The translations under genes and the position numbers were made by a program. A model generated the notes under the pieces. It saw nothing but the letters and a program-made list of their open reading frames with translations. It did no database searches and was not told the origin of the DNA. From DATAEY01 sp038199035 (GTDB taxonomy: Bacteria; Actinomycetota; Thermoleophilia; Solirubrobacterales; Solirubrobacteraceae): a stretch of DNA of 64,000 nucleotides. The stretch is taken from NCBI GenBank assembly GCA_038199035.1, contig JBBPZM010000023.1, positions 43,920-107,919 of the forward strand, in the 5' to 3' direction. Positions 1 through 12,943 of the stretch are shown here, piece after piece; position 1 is the stretch's first letter, and each line of letters begins with the position of its first letter.

Positions 1-106
1 GCCGTCGCGCGCTTCCCCCCTTTCTCGGCCTCCCTCGTTCCGTCGCCGCGCGCAACCTTTCGCCCTTGGCTCGTAGTCGGCGCGGCGATGGGGTAAGACT
101 CAGGGC

Positions 107-136
107 ATGCCTCGACGCCTGCCCAAGGCCCGCTGA
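107..136 (+). CDS. Nine-codon leader ORF upstream of ku
   Basis: ATG at 107 opens a nine-codon frame (MPRRLPKAR) whose TGA at 134-136 overlaps the ku start codon as TGATG. A -10-like TAAGAC at 94-99 ends 7 nt before this ATG, the spacing seen at many leaderless genes in the window. Inference: transcription starts at or near this ATG, and the leader peptide is translated first and couples translation to ku. It could also be chance, because the frame is very short and no SD is visible before either start. Confidence 0.35.
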   Translation: MPRRLPKAR

Positions 137-1134
137 TGCCCCGCTCGATCTGGAGCGGCGCCATCTCCTTCGGGCTGGTCAACGTGCCGGTCCGGCTCTA
201 CAGCGCGGTCTCTCGCAAGACCGTGCGCTTCCACCAGCTCCACGACGAGACCGGCGTGCGCATCCAGCAGAAGCGGGTCGACCCGTCGACGGGCGAGGAG
301 GTGCCCTACGACCACGTGGTCAAGGGCTACGAGATCTCACCCGACCGCTACGTGGTCGTCACCCCCGACGAGCTCGAGTCGCTCGACCCTGAGAAGACGC
401 GGACGATCGACATCGAGGACTTCGTCGACCTGGCCGAGATCGACCCCCTCTACTACGACCACCCCTACTACCTCGTGCCGGCGACCGGAGCCGAGAAGCC
501 CTTCGCGCTGCTGCGCGACGCCATGGAGCAGGCGAGCAAGGTGGCGATCGCCAAGGTGGTCATCCGCTCCAAGGAGAGCCTGGTGGCCATCCGCCCCACC
601 GGCCGGCTGATGACGATGTCGACGATGCTCTTCCACGACGAGGTCATCGACTCCGACTCGATCGACGAGGCGCCCGGGGAGGACGTCAAGACCACCAAGC
701 GCGAGCTCGGGATGGCTCAGCAGCTCATCGCCTCCCTGGCCGCCGACTTCGACCCGGACAAGTACCGCGACACCTACCGCGACCGGGTGCTGGAGATGAT
801 CGAGCGCAAGGCCCAGGGCGAGGAGATCACCGTGCAGCCCGCCCCCGAGGAGCCGGCCCGCGTGCCCGACCTCATGGCCGCGCTGGAGGCCAGCATCAAC
901 GCCGTGAAGTCCCGCGACGACGACGGCTCGGACGGCGCCCCCGAAGCAGCGCGGGCCAAGCCGCGGTCCACGCGGTCGCGCTCCTCGGGCGGGGGGAAGG
1001 GTGCGGCCAAGCCGAAGGCCGGGTCGTCGGGCAATGGCCGCAAGGCGAGCCGGTCGACGGCCGGCTCGTCGTCCAACGGCGCCAAGGCGGGCGGGGCGGC
1101 CAAGAGGCGCTCGGGCTCGCGCGCCCAGAAGTAG
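136..1134 (+). CDS. ku: Bacterial Ku, non-homologous end-joining protein
   Basis: Homodimeric DNA end-binding protein that holds double-strand break ends and recruits LigD for end joining. The N-terminus (MPRSIWSGAISFGLVNVPV) is the classic bacterial Ku start, and the Ku core runs through about residue 255. From about residue 260 to 332 the protein becomes a low-complexity tail rich in Lys, Arg, Ser, Gly and Ala. Such tails in other actinobacterial Ku proteins bind DNA and act in end processing. At 332 residues it is at the long end of the family because of this tail. No ligD lies nearby in the window, so the partner must be elsewhere. The start overlaps a nine-codon leader ORF. Confidence 0.95.
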   Translation: MPRSIWSGAISFGLVNVPVRLYSAVSRKTVRFHQLHDETGVRIQQKRVDPSTGEEVPYDHVVKGYEISPDRYVVVTPDELESLDPEKTRTIDIEDFVDLAEIDPLYYDHPYYLVPATGAEKPFALLRDAMEQASKVAIAKVVIRSKESLVAIRPTGRLMTMSTMLFHDEVIDSDSIDEAPGEDVKTTKRELGMAQQLIASLAADFDPDKYRDTYRDRVLEMIERKAQGEEITVQPAPEEPARVPDLMAALEASINAVKSRDDDGSDGAPEAARAKPRSTRSRSSGGGKGAAKPKAGSSGNGRKASRSTAGSSSNGAKAGGAAKRRSGSRAQK

Positions 1135-1198
1135 CGGCGGCGGCGCAACCAGCGTCAGGTCCGGAGCAACGCGGGCCCGCTGGTAGCTTGCGCCCGCG

Positions 1199-2560
1199 AT
1201 GCCGCGGGTGGTGATGGGCCTGATGTTCTACCCGCGCGGAGGCTCGGCCCACGTCACGCGCTCGCTCGCCCGCCACCTCCCCGCCTGGGGATGGGAGGTG
1301 ACGCTCGTCTCGGGCTCGCTCGGCAGCGCGCGCAGCGACGCCGCTCGCTTCTTCGCCGGCCTCGACGTGCGGGCGTTCGACTATACGGCGTCCGCGCAGG
1401 CCCCCGACCCGCTGGCGGCCGACCCGCCGATGCACCCCTCCTACGAGGACCGCCGCGACGCGCCCGACCGCGTCTTCGCGCGGGTGGACGACGCGGGCTA
1501 CGAGCGCCTTGTGGATGCCTGGGCCGGCGCGCTGGCCCAGGCCGGCGCGGCGGACGCCGACGTCCTGCACCTCAACCACCTGACCCCGCTCAACGAGGCC
1601 GCCTCGCGGGTGGCCCCCGACATCCCCGTCGTCGGGCACGTCCACGGCACCGAGCTGCTGATGCTCGAGGCGATCGCCGAGGGTCCCCCGCCGGGGTGGG
1701 ACCACGCCGACGCTTGGGCGCAGCGGATGCGCCGGTGGGCACAGAGTTGCCGGGAGATCGTCGTGCTCTCGCCCAGCCAGCTCGACCGCCTCGAGACCCT
1801 GCTGGGCGTGCCACCGCAGCGCTGCACGGTGGTCCCCAACGGCTACGACCCCGAGACGTTCCATCCCCGCCAGATCGATCGCGAGGCCCACTGGCGCCGC
1901 CACCTCGTCGACGAGCCGCAGGGCTGGCGCCCGGGCGCCGAGCCCGGCAGCGTGCGCTACCGAGAGGACGAGCTCGAGGCCTTCGGCGACGGCCCGGTCC
2001 TGCTCTATGTCGGGCGCTACACGGCGGTCAAGCGGATCGGTCTGCTGATCCGCGCCTACGCGCGAGCGCGGGAGCGCTTCGAGACCTCCGCCCCGCTGGT
2101 GCTCCTCGGCGGCTTTCCCGACGAGTGGGAGGGCGAGCATCCGCTGGAGGCGATCGAGGCCAGCGGGGCCCGCGACGTCTTCCTCGCCGGCTGGCACGAG
2201 CACCCGGCGCTGCCCGACTTCCTGGCCGCTTCGGACGTCGTCGTGCTGCCGTCGGTGCGCGAGCAGTTCGGGCAGGTACTGGTCGAGGGGATGGCCTGCG
2301 GGCTGCCGGCCATCGCCGCCGACGCCTACGGCCCCGGGGAGATCGTGCAGGACGGCGAGACCGGTTGGCTCGTCGCGCCCGACGACGAGGAGGCCCTGGC
2401 CGGCGCGCTCGTCGAAGCCGTCAACCGGCCGCAGGAGCGCGCCCGGCGCGGAGCCGCGGCGCGGACCGTGGGCGCGGAGCGCTACTCGTGGCCGGCGCTG
2501 GCCGGCCAGGTAGCCGAGGTCTACCGCCGCGTCTCCTCGGAGGCGGCGAGCCACGCCTGA
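1199..2560 (+). CDS. Family 4-type glycosyltransferase
   Basis: Predicted GT-B retaining glycosyltransferase of 453 residues. The N-terminal half shows a Rossmann-like start with a glycine-rich loop (FYPRGGSAHVTRSL) and a histidine region (VVGHVHGTELL). The C-terminal half carries LLYVGRYTAVKRIGLLI, the usual start of the donor-binding domain, and the E-x7-E motif (EQFGQVLVEGMACGLPAI) that contacts the nucleotide sugar. The acceptor cannot be told from sequence. It stands alone between ku and gltB. A -10-like TAGCTT (1184-1189) ends 9 nt before ATG and no SD is visible, suggesting leaderless transcription. Confidence 0.9.
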   Translation: MPRVVMGLMFYPRGGSAHVTRSLARHLPAWGWEVTLVSGSLGSARSDAARFFAGLDVRAFDYTASAQAPDPLAADPPMHPSYEDRRDAPDRVFARVDDAGYERLVDAWAGALAQAGAADADVLHLNHLTPLNEAASRVAPDIPVVGHVHGTELLMLEAIAEGPPPGWDHADAWAQRMRRWAQSCREIVVLSPSQLDRLETLLGVPPQRCTVVPNGYDPETFHPRQIDREAHWRRHLVDEPQGWRPGAEPGSVRYREDELEAFGDGPVLLYVGRYTAVKRIGLLIRAYARARERFETSAPLVLLGGFPDEWEGEHPLEAIEASGARDVFLAGWHEHPALPDFLAASDVVVLPSVREQFGQVLVEGMACGLPAIAADAYGPGEIVQDGETGWLVAPDDEEALAGALVEAVNRPQERARRGAAARTVGAERYSWPALAGQVAEVYRRVSSEAASHA

Positions 2561-2668
2561 GACGCCTCCCGCGGGGGCCTCGGCGCCCTGTTTATGCAAC
2601 TCGACCGCTGGTACGATTGCGCCCGCCTCACGCGTCGTGCCCGGTCCCGCCGGCTTCCGGAACGCTCC

Positions 2669-7249
<4,581 letters not shown>

Positions 7250-7253
7250 CGCC

Positions 7254-8801
7254 ATGGGAAAGGTCGGCGGCTTCCTCGAGATCCAGCGGGTCGGCTTCGA
7301 CAAGCGCGATCCCGCGGAGCGCGTGCGCGACTACCGCCAGTACTTCCGCGTGCAGCCCGAGGAGGAGCTCCAGCGCCAGGGCGGGCGCTGCATGGACTGC
7401 GGGGTTCCGTTCTGCCACGAGGGCTGCCCGCTGGGCAACCTCATCCCCGACTGGAACGACCTCGTCTACCGCGGCGACTGGCGGGCGGCCATCGACCAGC
7501 TGCACGCCACCAACAACTTCCCCGAGTTCACCGGGCTGATCTGCCCGGCCCCGTGCGAGTCGGCGTGCGTGCTCGACATCAACGACGACCCGGTGACGAT
7601 CGAGCAGATCGAGCTGGGCATCGCCGAGCGCGCCTGGTCAGAGGGCTGGATCGTCCCCGCCCCCCCACAGCGACGCACCGGCCAGCGCGTGGCGGTGATC
7701 GGATCGGGGCCGGCCGGGCTAGCCGCCGCGGCCGAGCTAAACCAGGCCGGCCACGCCGTGACCGTGTTCGAGCGCGACGAGGGGCCGGGCGGCCTCATGC
7801 GCTTCGGCGTCCCCGACGCCAAGCTCGAGAAGTGGATCATCGACCGCCGCGTGGCGGTGCTCGAAGCCGAGGGCATTCGCTTCGAGTGCGGCGTCGACGT
7901 GGGGAGAGACATCTCCCCCGAGCAGCTGCGCGAAGACTACGAGGCGGTGGTCCTGGCCATCGGCTCGCGCGTGCACCGCGACCTCGCCGTCCCGGGGCGC
8001 GAGCTGCGCGGCGTGCACTTCGCGATGGACTACCTCTACCAGCGCAATCGCCACGTGGCTGCCATGCAGGGCCGCCCGTCGCGGCCAGCGGAGCAGCCCA
8101 TCTCGGCCGCCGGGCGCCACGTCGTGGTCGTCGGCGGCGGCGACACCGGCATGGACTGCATCTCCAACGCCATCCGCGAGGGCGCGCAGGAGGCCCGGAT
8201 GCTCGACGTCTATCCCGAGCTCCCGTGGACCGGCCGCGCGGACAACACGCCGTGGCCGCTGGCTCCCAAGCGCACCCTGACCACCTACGCACTCGACGAG
8301 GGCGGCAAGCGCGAGTGGGGCGCCGAGGTGATCGCGCTCGAGGGAACCGACGGTCACGTCACGAAGGTCCACGCCCGTCGCGTCCAGGGCACCTCCTCGC
8401 GCGACCTCCAGCCGGTGCCCGGCAGCGAGCACACCCTCCCGGCCAACCTCGTGCTCATCGCCATCGGCTTCTCGCACCCCGAGCACGAGGGGCCGATCAA
8501 CGACCTGGGGCTCGAGCTCGACCAGCGGGGCAACGTCAAGGCGCCCGTGTACGGCGCCTCGGTCGACGGGGTCTTCTCCTGCGGAGACGCGCGCACCGGC
8601 CAGTCGCTGGTGGTGACGGCGATCGCCGAGGGGCGCAAGTGCGCCCGGATGGTCGACCGCTACCTCAGCGGACGCAACGGCCGCCGCCCGCCGCTCGAGC
8701 CGGCGGACGCGCACTTCATCGAGACGGCGGCCGAGACGGCGGGGACGATCACCACCGCGCACAAGGTCGTGCGCCCCCCGTCGAGCGAGCGCAGCGAGTA
8801 G
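7254..8801 (+). CDS. gltD: Glutamate synthase small (beta) subunit
   Basis: NAD(P)H-oxidising partner of gltB that feeds electrons through FAD and Fe-S clusters. The N-terminal domain holds the cysteine clusters CMDCGVPFCHEGCPLGN and CPAPCESACVLD, which bind the 4Fe-4S centres. The FAD-binding motif GSGPAGLAAAAELNQAGH begins near residue 145, and the pyridine nucleotide motif VVVGGGDTGMDC near residue 287. Length (515) is a little above the roughly 470-490 usual for the family. The gene starts 4 nt after gltB, so the pair is clearly one operon. Confidence 0.97.
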   Translation: MGKVGGFLEIQRVGFDKRDPAERVRDYRQYFRVQPEEELQRQGGRCMDCGVPFCHEGCPLGNLIPDWNDLVYRGDWRAAIDQLHATNNFPEFTGLICPAPCESACVLDINDDPVTIEQIELGIAERAWSEGWIVPAPPQRRTGQRVAVIGSGPAGLAAAAELNQAGHAVTVFERDEGPGGLMRFGVPDAKLEKWIIDRRVAVLEAEGIRFECGVDVGRDISPEQLREDYEAVVLAIGSRVHRDLAVPGRELRGVHFAMDYLYQRNRHVAAMQGRPSRPAEQPISAAGRHVVVVGGGDTGMDCISNAIREGAQEARMLDVYPELPWTGRADNTPWPLAPKRTLTTYALDEGGKREWGAEVIALEGTDGHVTKVHARRVQGTSSRDLQPVPGSEHTLPANLVLIAIGFSHPEHEGPINDLGLELDQRGNVKAPVYGASVDGVFSCGDARTGQSLVVTAIAEGRKCARMVDRYLSGRNGRRPPLEPADAHFIETAAETAGTITTAHKVVRPPSSERSE

Positions 8802-8832
8802 TCCTCTGGCGCAGGCGGGCGGTGGCCGCGGG

Positions 8833-9072
8833 TCAGATCGAGGCTTCGCCCTCGCCGCCGGCGCCCGCGCCGCGACGGCGGTTCTCCGAGCGCTCGCCGA
8901 GCCCCTGCACGACGATGTAGACGATCAGTCCGTTGACGATCACGCCGATGCCGCCGAAGACGACGATCAGGCCGATGGTGACCTGGAGCGCGTAGGAGGC
9001 GAGGACCACGGCGGCGCAGTCTACCCCGACCCGTCGGCCGACCGGCCAGCAGACAGCGCGCACACGACGCAC
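8833..9072 (-). CDS. Small hydrophobic membrane protein, unknown function
   Basis: A short reading frame opposite in direction to its neighbours. It encodes a long hydrophobic stretch with two likely membrane helices (VVLASYALQVTIGLIVVFGG and IGVIVNGLIVYIVVQGL) followed by a charged Arg/Glu/Gly tail ending GEASI. The start is uncertain: the first residues of the longest frame are Arg-rich and may not be translated, and GTG codons at the beginning of the first helix are alternatives. I do not recognise a family. The hydrophobicity and charged tail make a real gene more likely than a shadow frame. It fills most of the 354-bp gap between gltD and the monooxygenase. Confidence 0.55.
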   Translation of the reverse strand: MRRVRAVCWPVGRRVGVDCAAVVLASYALQVTIGLIVVFGGIGVIVNGLIVYIVVQGLGERSENRRRGAGAGGEGEASI

Positions 9073-9089
9073 ACCGCGTCCGAAACGGC

Positions 9090-9123
9090 GAAGTTGACGC
9101 CAGCGTCATCTTCACGCTAGGCT
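9090..9123 (+). promoter_or_regulatory. Promoter with overlapping inverted-repeat operator before the flavin monooxygenase
   Basis: A -35 TTGACG (9094-9099), an 18-nt spacer and a -10 TAGGCT (9118-9123) make a good housekeeping promoter. Over the -35 lies an inverted repeat with 10-bp arms, GAAGTTGACG (9090-9099) and CGTCATCTTC (9104-9113), separated by 4 nt and matching at 9 of 10 positions. This fits a TetR-type operator; the TetR gene at 10651 is the obvious candidate ligand, by inference. Unlike many genes here, this transcript has a leader of about 30 nt with an AGGAG SD before ATG 9156. Confidence 0.65.
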
Positions 9124-9155
9124 GACCGTCCGCAATCCCCGTCCCAGGAGCTCTC

Positions 9156-10556
9156 ATGGCCTCGCTTCCCACCGTCTGCATCATCGGCGCCGGCTCGTCG
9201 GGCATCGCCGGCGCCAAGGTCTTGCACGAGCGCGGCATCCCCTTCGAGTGCTTCGAGAAGTCCGACCGGGTCGGTGGCAACTGGGTGTTCGGCAACCGCA
9301 ACGGGATGTCGTCGTCCTACAAGACGCTGCACATAAACACCTCGCGTGAGCGCATGGAGTACTCGGACTTCCCGATGCCGAAGTCCTTTCCCGACTTCCC
9401 CCACCACACCCAGATCGCCGCCTACTTCAACGACTACGTCGACCACTTCGGCTTCCGGGACAAGATCGCCTTCGAGAGGGGCGTCGAGCACGCCGCGCGC
9501 CGCGACGACGGCGTGTGGGAGGTCACGCTCGAGGGCGGCGAGACCCGGTGCTTCGACGCGGTGATCGTGGCCAACGGCCACCACTGGGACCCGCGCTGGC
9601 CCGAGCCGCCGTTTCCCGGCCACGACACCTTCGCCGGCGCGCAGATGCACTCGCACCACTACACCGACCCCGAGTCCCTGCGGGGCCGCAAGGTCGTCGT
9701 GCTCGGCATGGGCAACAGCGCCATGGACATCGCGGTCGACTCGTCCTATGTGGCCGACGCGACCTACCTCGCGGCTCGCCGCGGCGCCTGGGTCATCCCC
9801 AAGTACATCGCCGGCCAGCCGCTGGACCAGCCCTGGCGCTACGGGAGGGTCGCGGGGCTGTTCGCCAACCCGCGTGTGCCCTTCAAGCTGCGCCAGCGGG
9901 CGCTTCAGCGGACGGTCGTCCAGCACGTCGGGCGGATGGAGGACTACGGCCTGCCCACCCCCGACCACGACATCGGGGAGGCCCACCCCACCGTCTCCGG
10001 GCGCATCCTCGACCGCATCGTGCACGGGACGATCACCACCAAGCCCAACATCGCCGCCCTGCGTGGCGACCGCGTGGCCTTCATCGACGGCAGCGAGGTC
10101 GAGGCCGACCTGGTCGTCTACTGCACCGGCTACAAGGTGACCTTCCCGTTCTTCGACGAGGACTTCATCTCCGCCCCCGACAACGACCTGCCGCTGTTCA
10201 AGCGGGTCTTCCACCCCGACGTCGGCGGCGTGTTCTTCCTCTCGCTGCTCCAGCCCCTGGGAGCCACGATGCCGATCGCCGAGCGCCAGGCCCGCTGGCT
10301 GGCCGACTACCTGCGGGGCGACTACGCGCTCCCGCCGCGGCCCGAGATGCTCGAGGACATGCGGCGCGAGCGCGAGCGGATGTTCAAGCGCTACGTGAGG
10401 TCCAAGCGCCACACGATGCAGATCGACTACGACGACTACATGTGGGAGCTCGACCGCGAGGAGGACCGCGGGGCCGAGCGCGCGCGGGCGCGAGGCTTCT
10501 CCATGCCGATCGAGCCGCGCGCACGCCCGGTGGAGGCGTCGCCGGCGGCGGCGTGA
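9156..10556 (+). CDS. Flavin-containing monooxygenase (FMO/CzcO-like)
   Basis: FAD- and NADPH-dependent oxygenase of the FMO/Baeyer-Villiger group. The FAD motif CIIGAGSSGIAGAKVL lies at residues 7-22. The family fingerprint region FAGAQMHSHHYTDP is followed by a second nucleotide motif VVLGMGNSAMDIA that binds NADPH. Length (466) is typical of FMOs. The substrate is unknown; the family oxidises S or N atoms or ketones. An SD (AGGAG) precedes ATG. A TetR regulator gene follows in the same direction after 94 nt, and a palindrome overlaps the promoter, so induction by a small molecule is likely. Confidence 0.9.
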   Translation: MASLPTVCIIGAGSSGIAGAKVLHERGIPFECFEKSDRVGGNWVFGNRNGMSSSYKTLHINTSRERMEYSDFPMPKSFPDFPHHTQIAAYFNDYVDHFGFRDKIAFERGVEHAARRDDGVWEVTLEGGETRCFDAVIVANGHHWDPRWPEPPFPGHDTFAGAQMHSHHYTDPESLRGRKVVVLGMGNSAMDIAVDSSYVADATYLAARRGAWVIPKYIAGQPLDQPWRYGRVAGLFANPRVPFKLRQRALQRTVVQHVGRMEDYGLPTPDHDIGEAHPTVSGRILDRIVHGTITTKPNIAALRGDRVAFIDGSEVEADLVVYCTGYKVTFPFFDEDFISAPDNDLPLFKRVFHPDVGGVFFLSLLQPLGATMPIAERQARWLADYLRGDYALPPRPEMLEDMRRERERMFKRYVRSKRHTMQIDYDDYMWELDREEDRGAERARARGFSMPIEPRARPVEASPAAA

Positions 10557-10603
10557 GCCCGCCGGAGGTCGTCGGCGGCTCGCGGATCGCCGCCGGCGCC
10601 GAC

Positions 10604-10654
10604 ATGACAGCGCTCGTCGGCGGCCGGGTGATCGCCGCGTCGGTCGCGTCATGA
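10604..10654 (+). other. Sixteen-codon ORF and imperfect 45-bp duplication before tetR
   Basis: ATG 10604 opens a 16-codon frame (MTALVGGRVIAASVAS) whose TGA overlaps the tetR ATG at 10651 as ATGA. The DNA around it (from about 10614) is an imperfect copy of the preceding 45 bp (from about 10569): both begin TCGTCGGCGGC and both end near a CATGAC. This may be a coupled leader ORF or only a local duplication. Confidence 0.3.
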
Positions 10655-11307
10655 CGGCTGCAGCCACGTCGGCTCCGGCCGGCAAGCGCGAGCGGACCAA
10701 GGCCGCCAACCGCGCGGCCATCCTGGCCGCCGCCCGCGAGGTCTTCGCCCAGCTGGGCTACGAGTCGGCCAGCGTGCGCGACGTCATTCGTGGCACCGGC
10801 CTGGCCTCGGGGACCTTCTACAACTACTTCCCCGACAAGGAGTCGGTCCTGCGGGCGCTGGTCGAGCAGGACGCGGCGCAGCTGCGCGACCGTCTCCGCC
10901 GCGCGCGCGCCGAGGCGGCCTCGCTCGAGGAGTTCGTCGGCGCGGCCTACCGCGTCTACTTCGAGTTCATCGCCCAAGACCCGGCGGCGTTCGAGTTGCT
11001 GCGCCGCAACGCCGGCTCGCTGCGCCAGCTCATCGGCGAGCCCGCGCTGGGCGGGGGTGTGGACGACCTGCGCGAGGACCTCGAGACCGCCGTGGCCCAC
11101 GGTGAGCTCCCGGCGCTCGACGCCGAGTACATGGCGGCGGCCATGTCGGGCGCCGGCCTCGAGGTCGCGGTGCGGATGGTCGAGCGAGATCCGGTCGACG
11201 TGGAGGGGGCCGCGCGCTTCGCCACCGAGCTGTTCCTTGGAGGCATCGCGCGGCTGGGCGGCGCGGCGGCGGTGGCAGCCCGAGGCGAGTCGGGCGGCGG
11301 CGCCTAG
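10651..11307 (+). CDS. TetR family transcriptional regulator
   Basis: One-component repressor of 218 residues. The N-terminal helix-turn-helix spans about residues 17-62 (AILAAAREVFAQLGYESASV, then GLASGTFYNYFPDKESVLRA), the standard TetR signature. The helical C-terminal ligand domain is not recognisable to a specific inducer class. It lies downstream of the flavin monooxygenase on the same strand and probably controls it through the inverted repeat at 9090-9113; autoregulation is possible. The start overlaps a 16-codon ORF as ATGA. Confidence 0.92.
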   Translation: MTAAATSAPAGKRERTKAANRAAILAAAREVFAQLGYESASVRDVIRGTGLASGTFYNYFPDKESVLRALVEQDAAQLRDRLRRARAEAASLEEFVGAAYRVYFEFIAQDPAAFELLRRNAGSLRQLIGEPALGGGVDDLREDLETAVAHGELPALDAEYMAAAMSGAGLEVAVRMVERDPVDVEGAARFATELFLGGIARLGGAAAVAARGESGGGA

Positions 11308-11321
11308 ACTGGCCGCGCCCC

Positions 11322-12272
11322 TTGCCTACCTTCTGCCGCCACAACCGCTTTCTCGAGAACTGCCCCATCTGCCGCCAGAGTCCGGCAGCGCCCACGGTGG
11401 CCCGGCGAGCGCCGTCGACCGCTGAGCGGCGAAGCTCCCGCGTCGGCACGCGGGCGAGGGCGGGCGGGGTCCAGGTCCGTCGAAGCGAGCGCAGCGCCGA
11501 CGACGGCTACCGCAGTGCGCTCGCTCCTGGCCTGCGTGCCAGCGCCGACGCGGCGCGGCTGGCCGAAGAGGTGACCTTCGCCGCCGCGCGGCTGGCCCAG
11601 CTGACCGTCGAGCCGCCCGGCCTATATGCCGACGTCGCGTCGGAGGCGGATCCCGAGGAGGCCCTGTGGCTGGCCTTTCTCATCGCCTACCTCGGCCCCC
11701 TCGAGTCCGAGGACCCCTTCGCGGCGATCGCGGCGGTGAGGACTTCCTGGCGCTCGGGCGAGCTGCCGGCGATCGACGACGTCGCCACCGGACCCCGCAG
11801 CGCCCATGCGCCCGGCCGCGGGCCGGCGACCCTGCTCGCCTACCGGGCGTGGGCGCAGCGCTCGGGCTCGCAGAGGAGCGGGTTCGCCGGCGACCCCGGC
11901 TGGACGCCCGCGCGCCGCTTCGCCCGCACCTTCGAGCGCCTGGCGCTGCCCGGGCTCCACCGCACCGCACGCTTCGACCTGCTGGCCACGCTCGGCCCCC
12001 TCGGCCGCTGCGAGCTGCGCGCCGACTCGCTCTTCCTGGCCGGCGCCGGTGACGACACCGCCTTGGGCGCCAAACGCGCGCTGGGCATCGCGGACCCTCT
12101 GCTGCTCGACCGCCGCGCCGCCGCCCTGGCCGAGGCGTGCGAGGTCCCGCTCGAAGCGCTGGACCTGGCGCTGTTCAACTGGCAGCGGGGGGAGCGGGCG
12201 AGGGTGGGAGCGGACGAGAGCGTGTCCCGCTTCGCCGTCCGGGAAATGCCTCGCAGAGCGCTCATCCCTTGA
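11322..12272 (+). CDS. Unknown protein with N-terminal zinc-knuckle-like motif; possible thymine pyrophosphorylase-like (aGPT-Pplase) domain
   Basis: 316 residues. It opens with FCRHNRFLENCPICR, a Cys-His-Cys-Cys metal-binding motif, followed by an Arg/Ser/Ala-rich linker (about 20-60) and a helical domain to the end. The stretch around FERLALPGLHRTARFDLL and LGAKRALGIADPLLLDRR recalls helix-hairpin-helix proteins described computationally as alpha-glutamyl/putrescinyl thymine pyrophosphorylases of clade 3, which are linked to DNA base hypermodification. This match is from memory and is inference. The start is TTG; a -10-like TAGACT (11305-11310) ends 11 nt before it. No base-modification partner genes are visible beside it. 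Confidence 0.55.
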   Translation: MPTFCRHNRFLENCPICRQSPAAPTVARRAPSTAERRSSRVGTRARAGGVQVRRSERSADDGYRSALAPGLRASADAARLAEEVTFAAARLAQLTVEPPGLYADVASEADPEEALWLAFLIAYLGPLESEDPFAAIAAVRTSWRSGELPAIDDVATGPRSAHAPGRGPATLLAYRAWAQRSGSQRSGFAGDPGWTPARRFARTFERLALPGLHRTARFDLLATLGPLGRCELRADSLFLAGAGDDTALGAKRALGIADPLLLDRRAAALAEACEVPLEALDLALFNWQRGERARVGADESVSRFAVREMPRRALIP

Positions 12273-12371
12273 GCGCCGGGCGGATGCGCAGCAGCCGTAG
12301 GGTTGCTCGAGAAGAGCATCGAAAGCGTGCTGCTCTAGCTGCTATGGCCCGCCCTGTGCGTTCGAGTGGGC

Positions 12372-12857
12372 CTACGCGTGGAGCCGCGCGGCCGCGGCGG
12401 AGAGATCCAGCGTTTCCACTCCCCGGGCGGCGCGCAGTCCTTGCGTGACGGTAATGATTCGGCCGTTTACGTACGCGCGATGTTCGAACAGCTCCTCAAC
12501 GACCTCGCGTCCCAGCTTCAATCCTTCGGTAACACGAAAATCCTCGTTGAAGATGACGATGACCACGGAGTCGTAGCCCCGGTCGCGGATCGGGCTGACG
12601 TTGCGCCGCCGGTTCATAGCCGTGTTTCGCAACGCTTTGACCTGAATGCGCTCGCCAGTGGGGGTCCGCACGTCCCATCCCGCCTGGCTGAACGACGCGC
12701 GCTCACCGCCGTAGTGGGCGTGGACGATCGCCTCAGCTATATCGCCAACCGGGTTGTTGTTCGTGCGCACAACATCTCGGACTCGTAGTTCTCGCATGAC
12801 CGCTGCCCAGTCAGAGAGCAGCTCAGGTGTTGTCCGCTCGGCCGCGTCGTAAGCCAC
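12372..12857 (-). CDS. Restriction-nuclease-fold-like protein, unknown function
   Basis: 161 residues starting at GTG 12857. The core NNNPVGDIAEAIVHAHYGG and then GWDVRTPTGERIQVKALR has the spacing of a PD-(D/E)XK-type nuclease: a Glu in the first helix, an Asp, then a Q-x-K strand. This is a visual motif match, not a database result. I recall similar uncharacterised DUF proteins spread widely among bacteria. A -10-like TATACC (minus strand, 12865-12870) ends 7 nt before the GTG, so it may be leaderless. The base composition looks less GC-rich than the neighbouring genes, and it lies beside tRNA-Glu, so horizontal gain is plausible. Confidence 0.6.
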   Translation of the reverse strand: MAYDAAERTTPELLSDWAAVMRELRVRDVVRTNNNPVGDIAEAIVHAHYGGERASFSQAGWDVRTPTGERIQVKALRNTAMNRRRNVSPIRDRGYDSVVIVIFNEDFRVTEGLKLGREVVEELFEHRAYVNGRIITVTQGLRAARGVETLDLSAAAARLHA

Positions 12858-12943
12858 AGGCCGAGGTATACCTCCCGATGACTCCGATGATGCAGCAGTC
12901 CTCCGGACGTCGGGCGCGGAGTGACGCCCTTCGCGGCTGCGGA

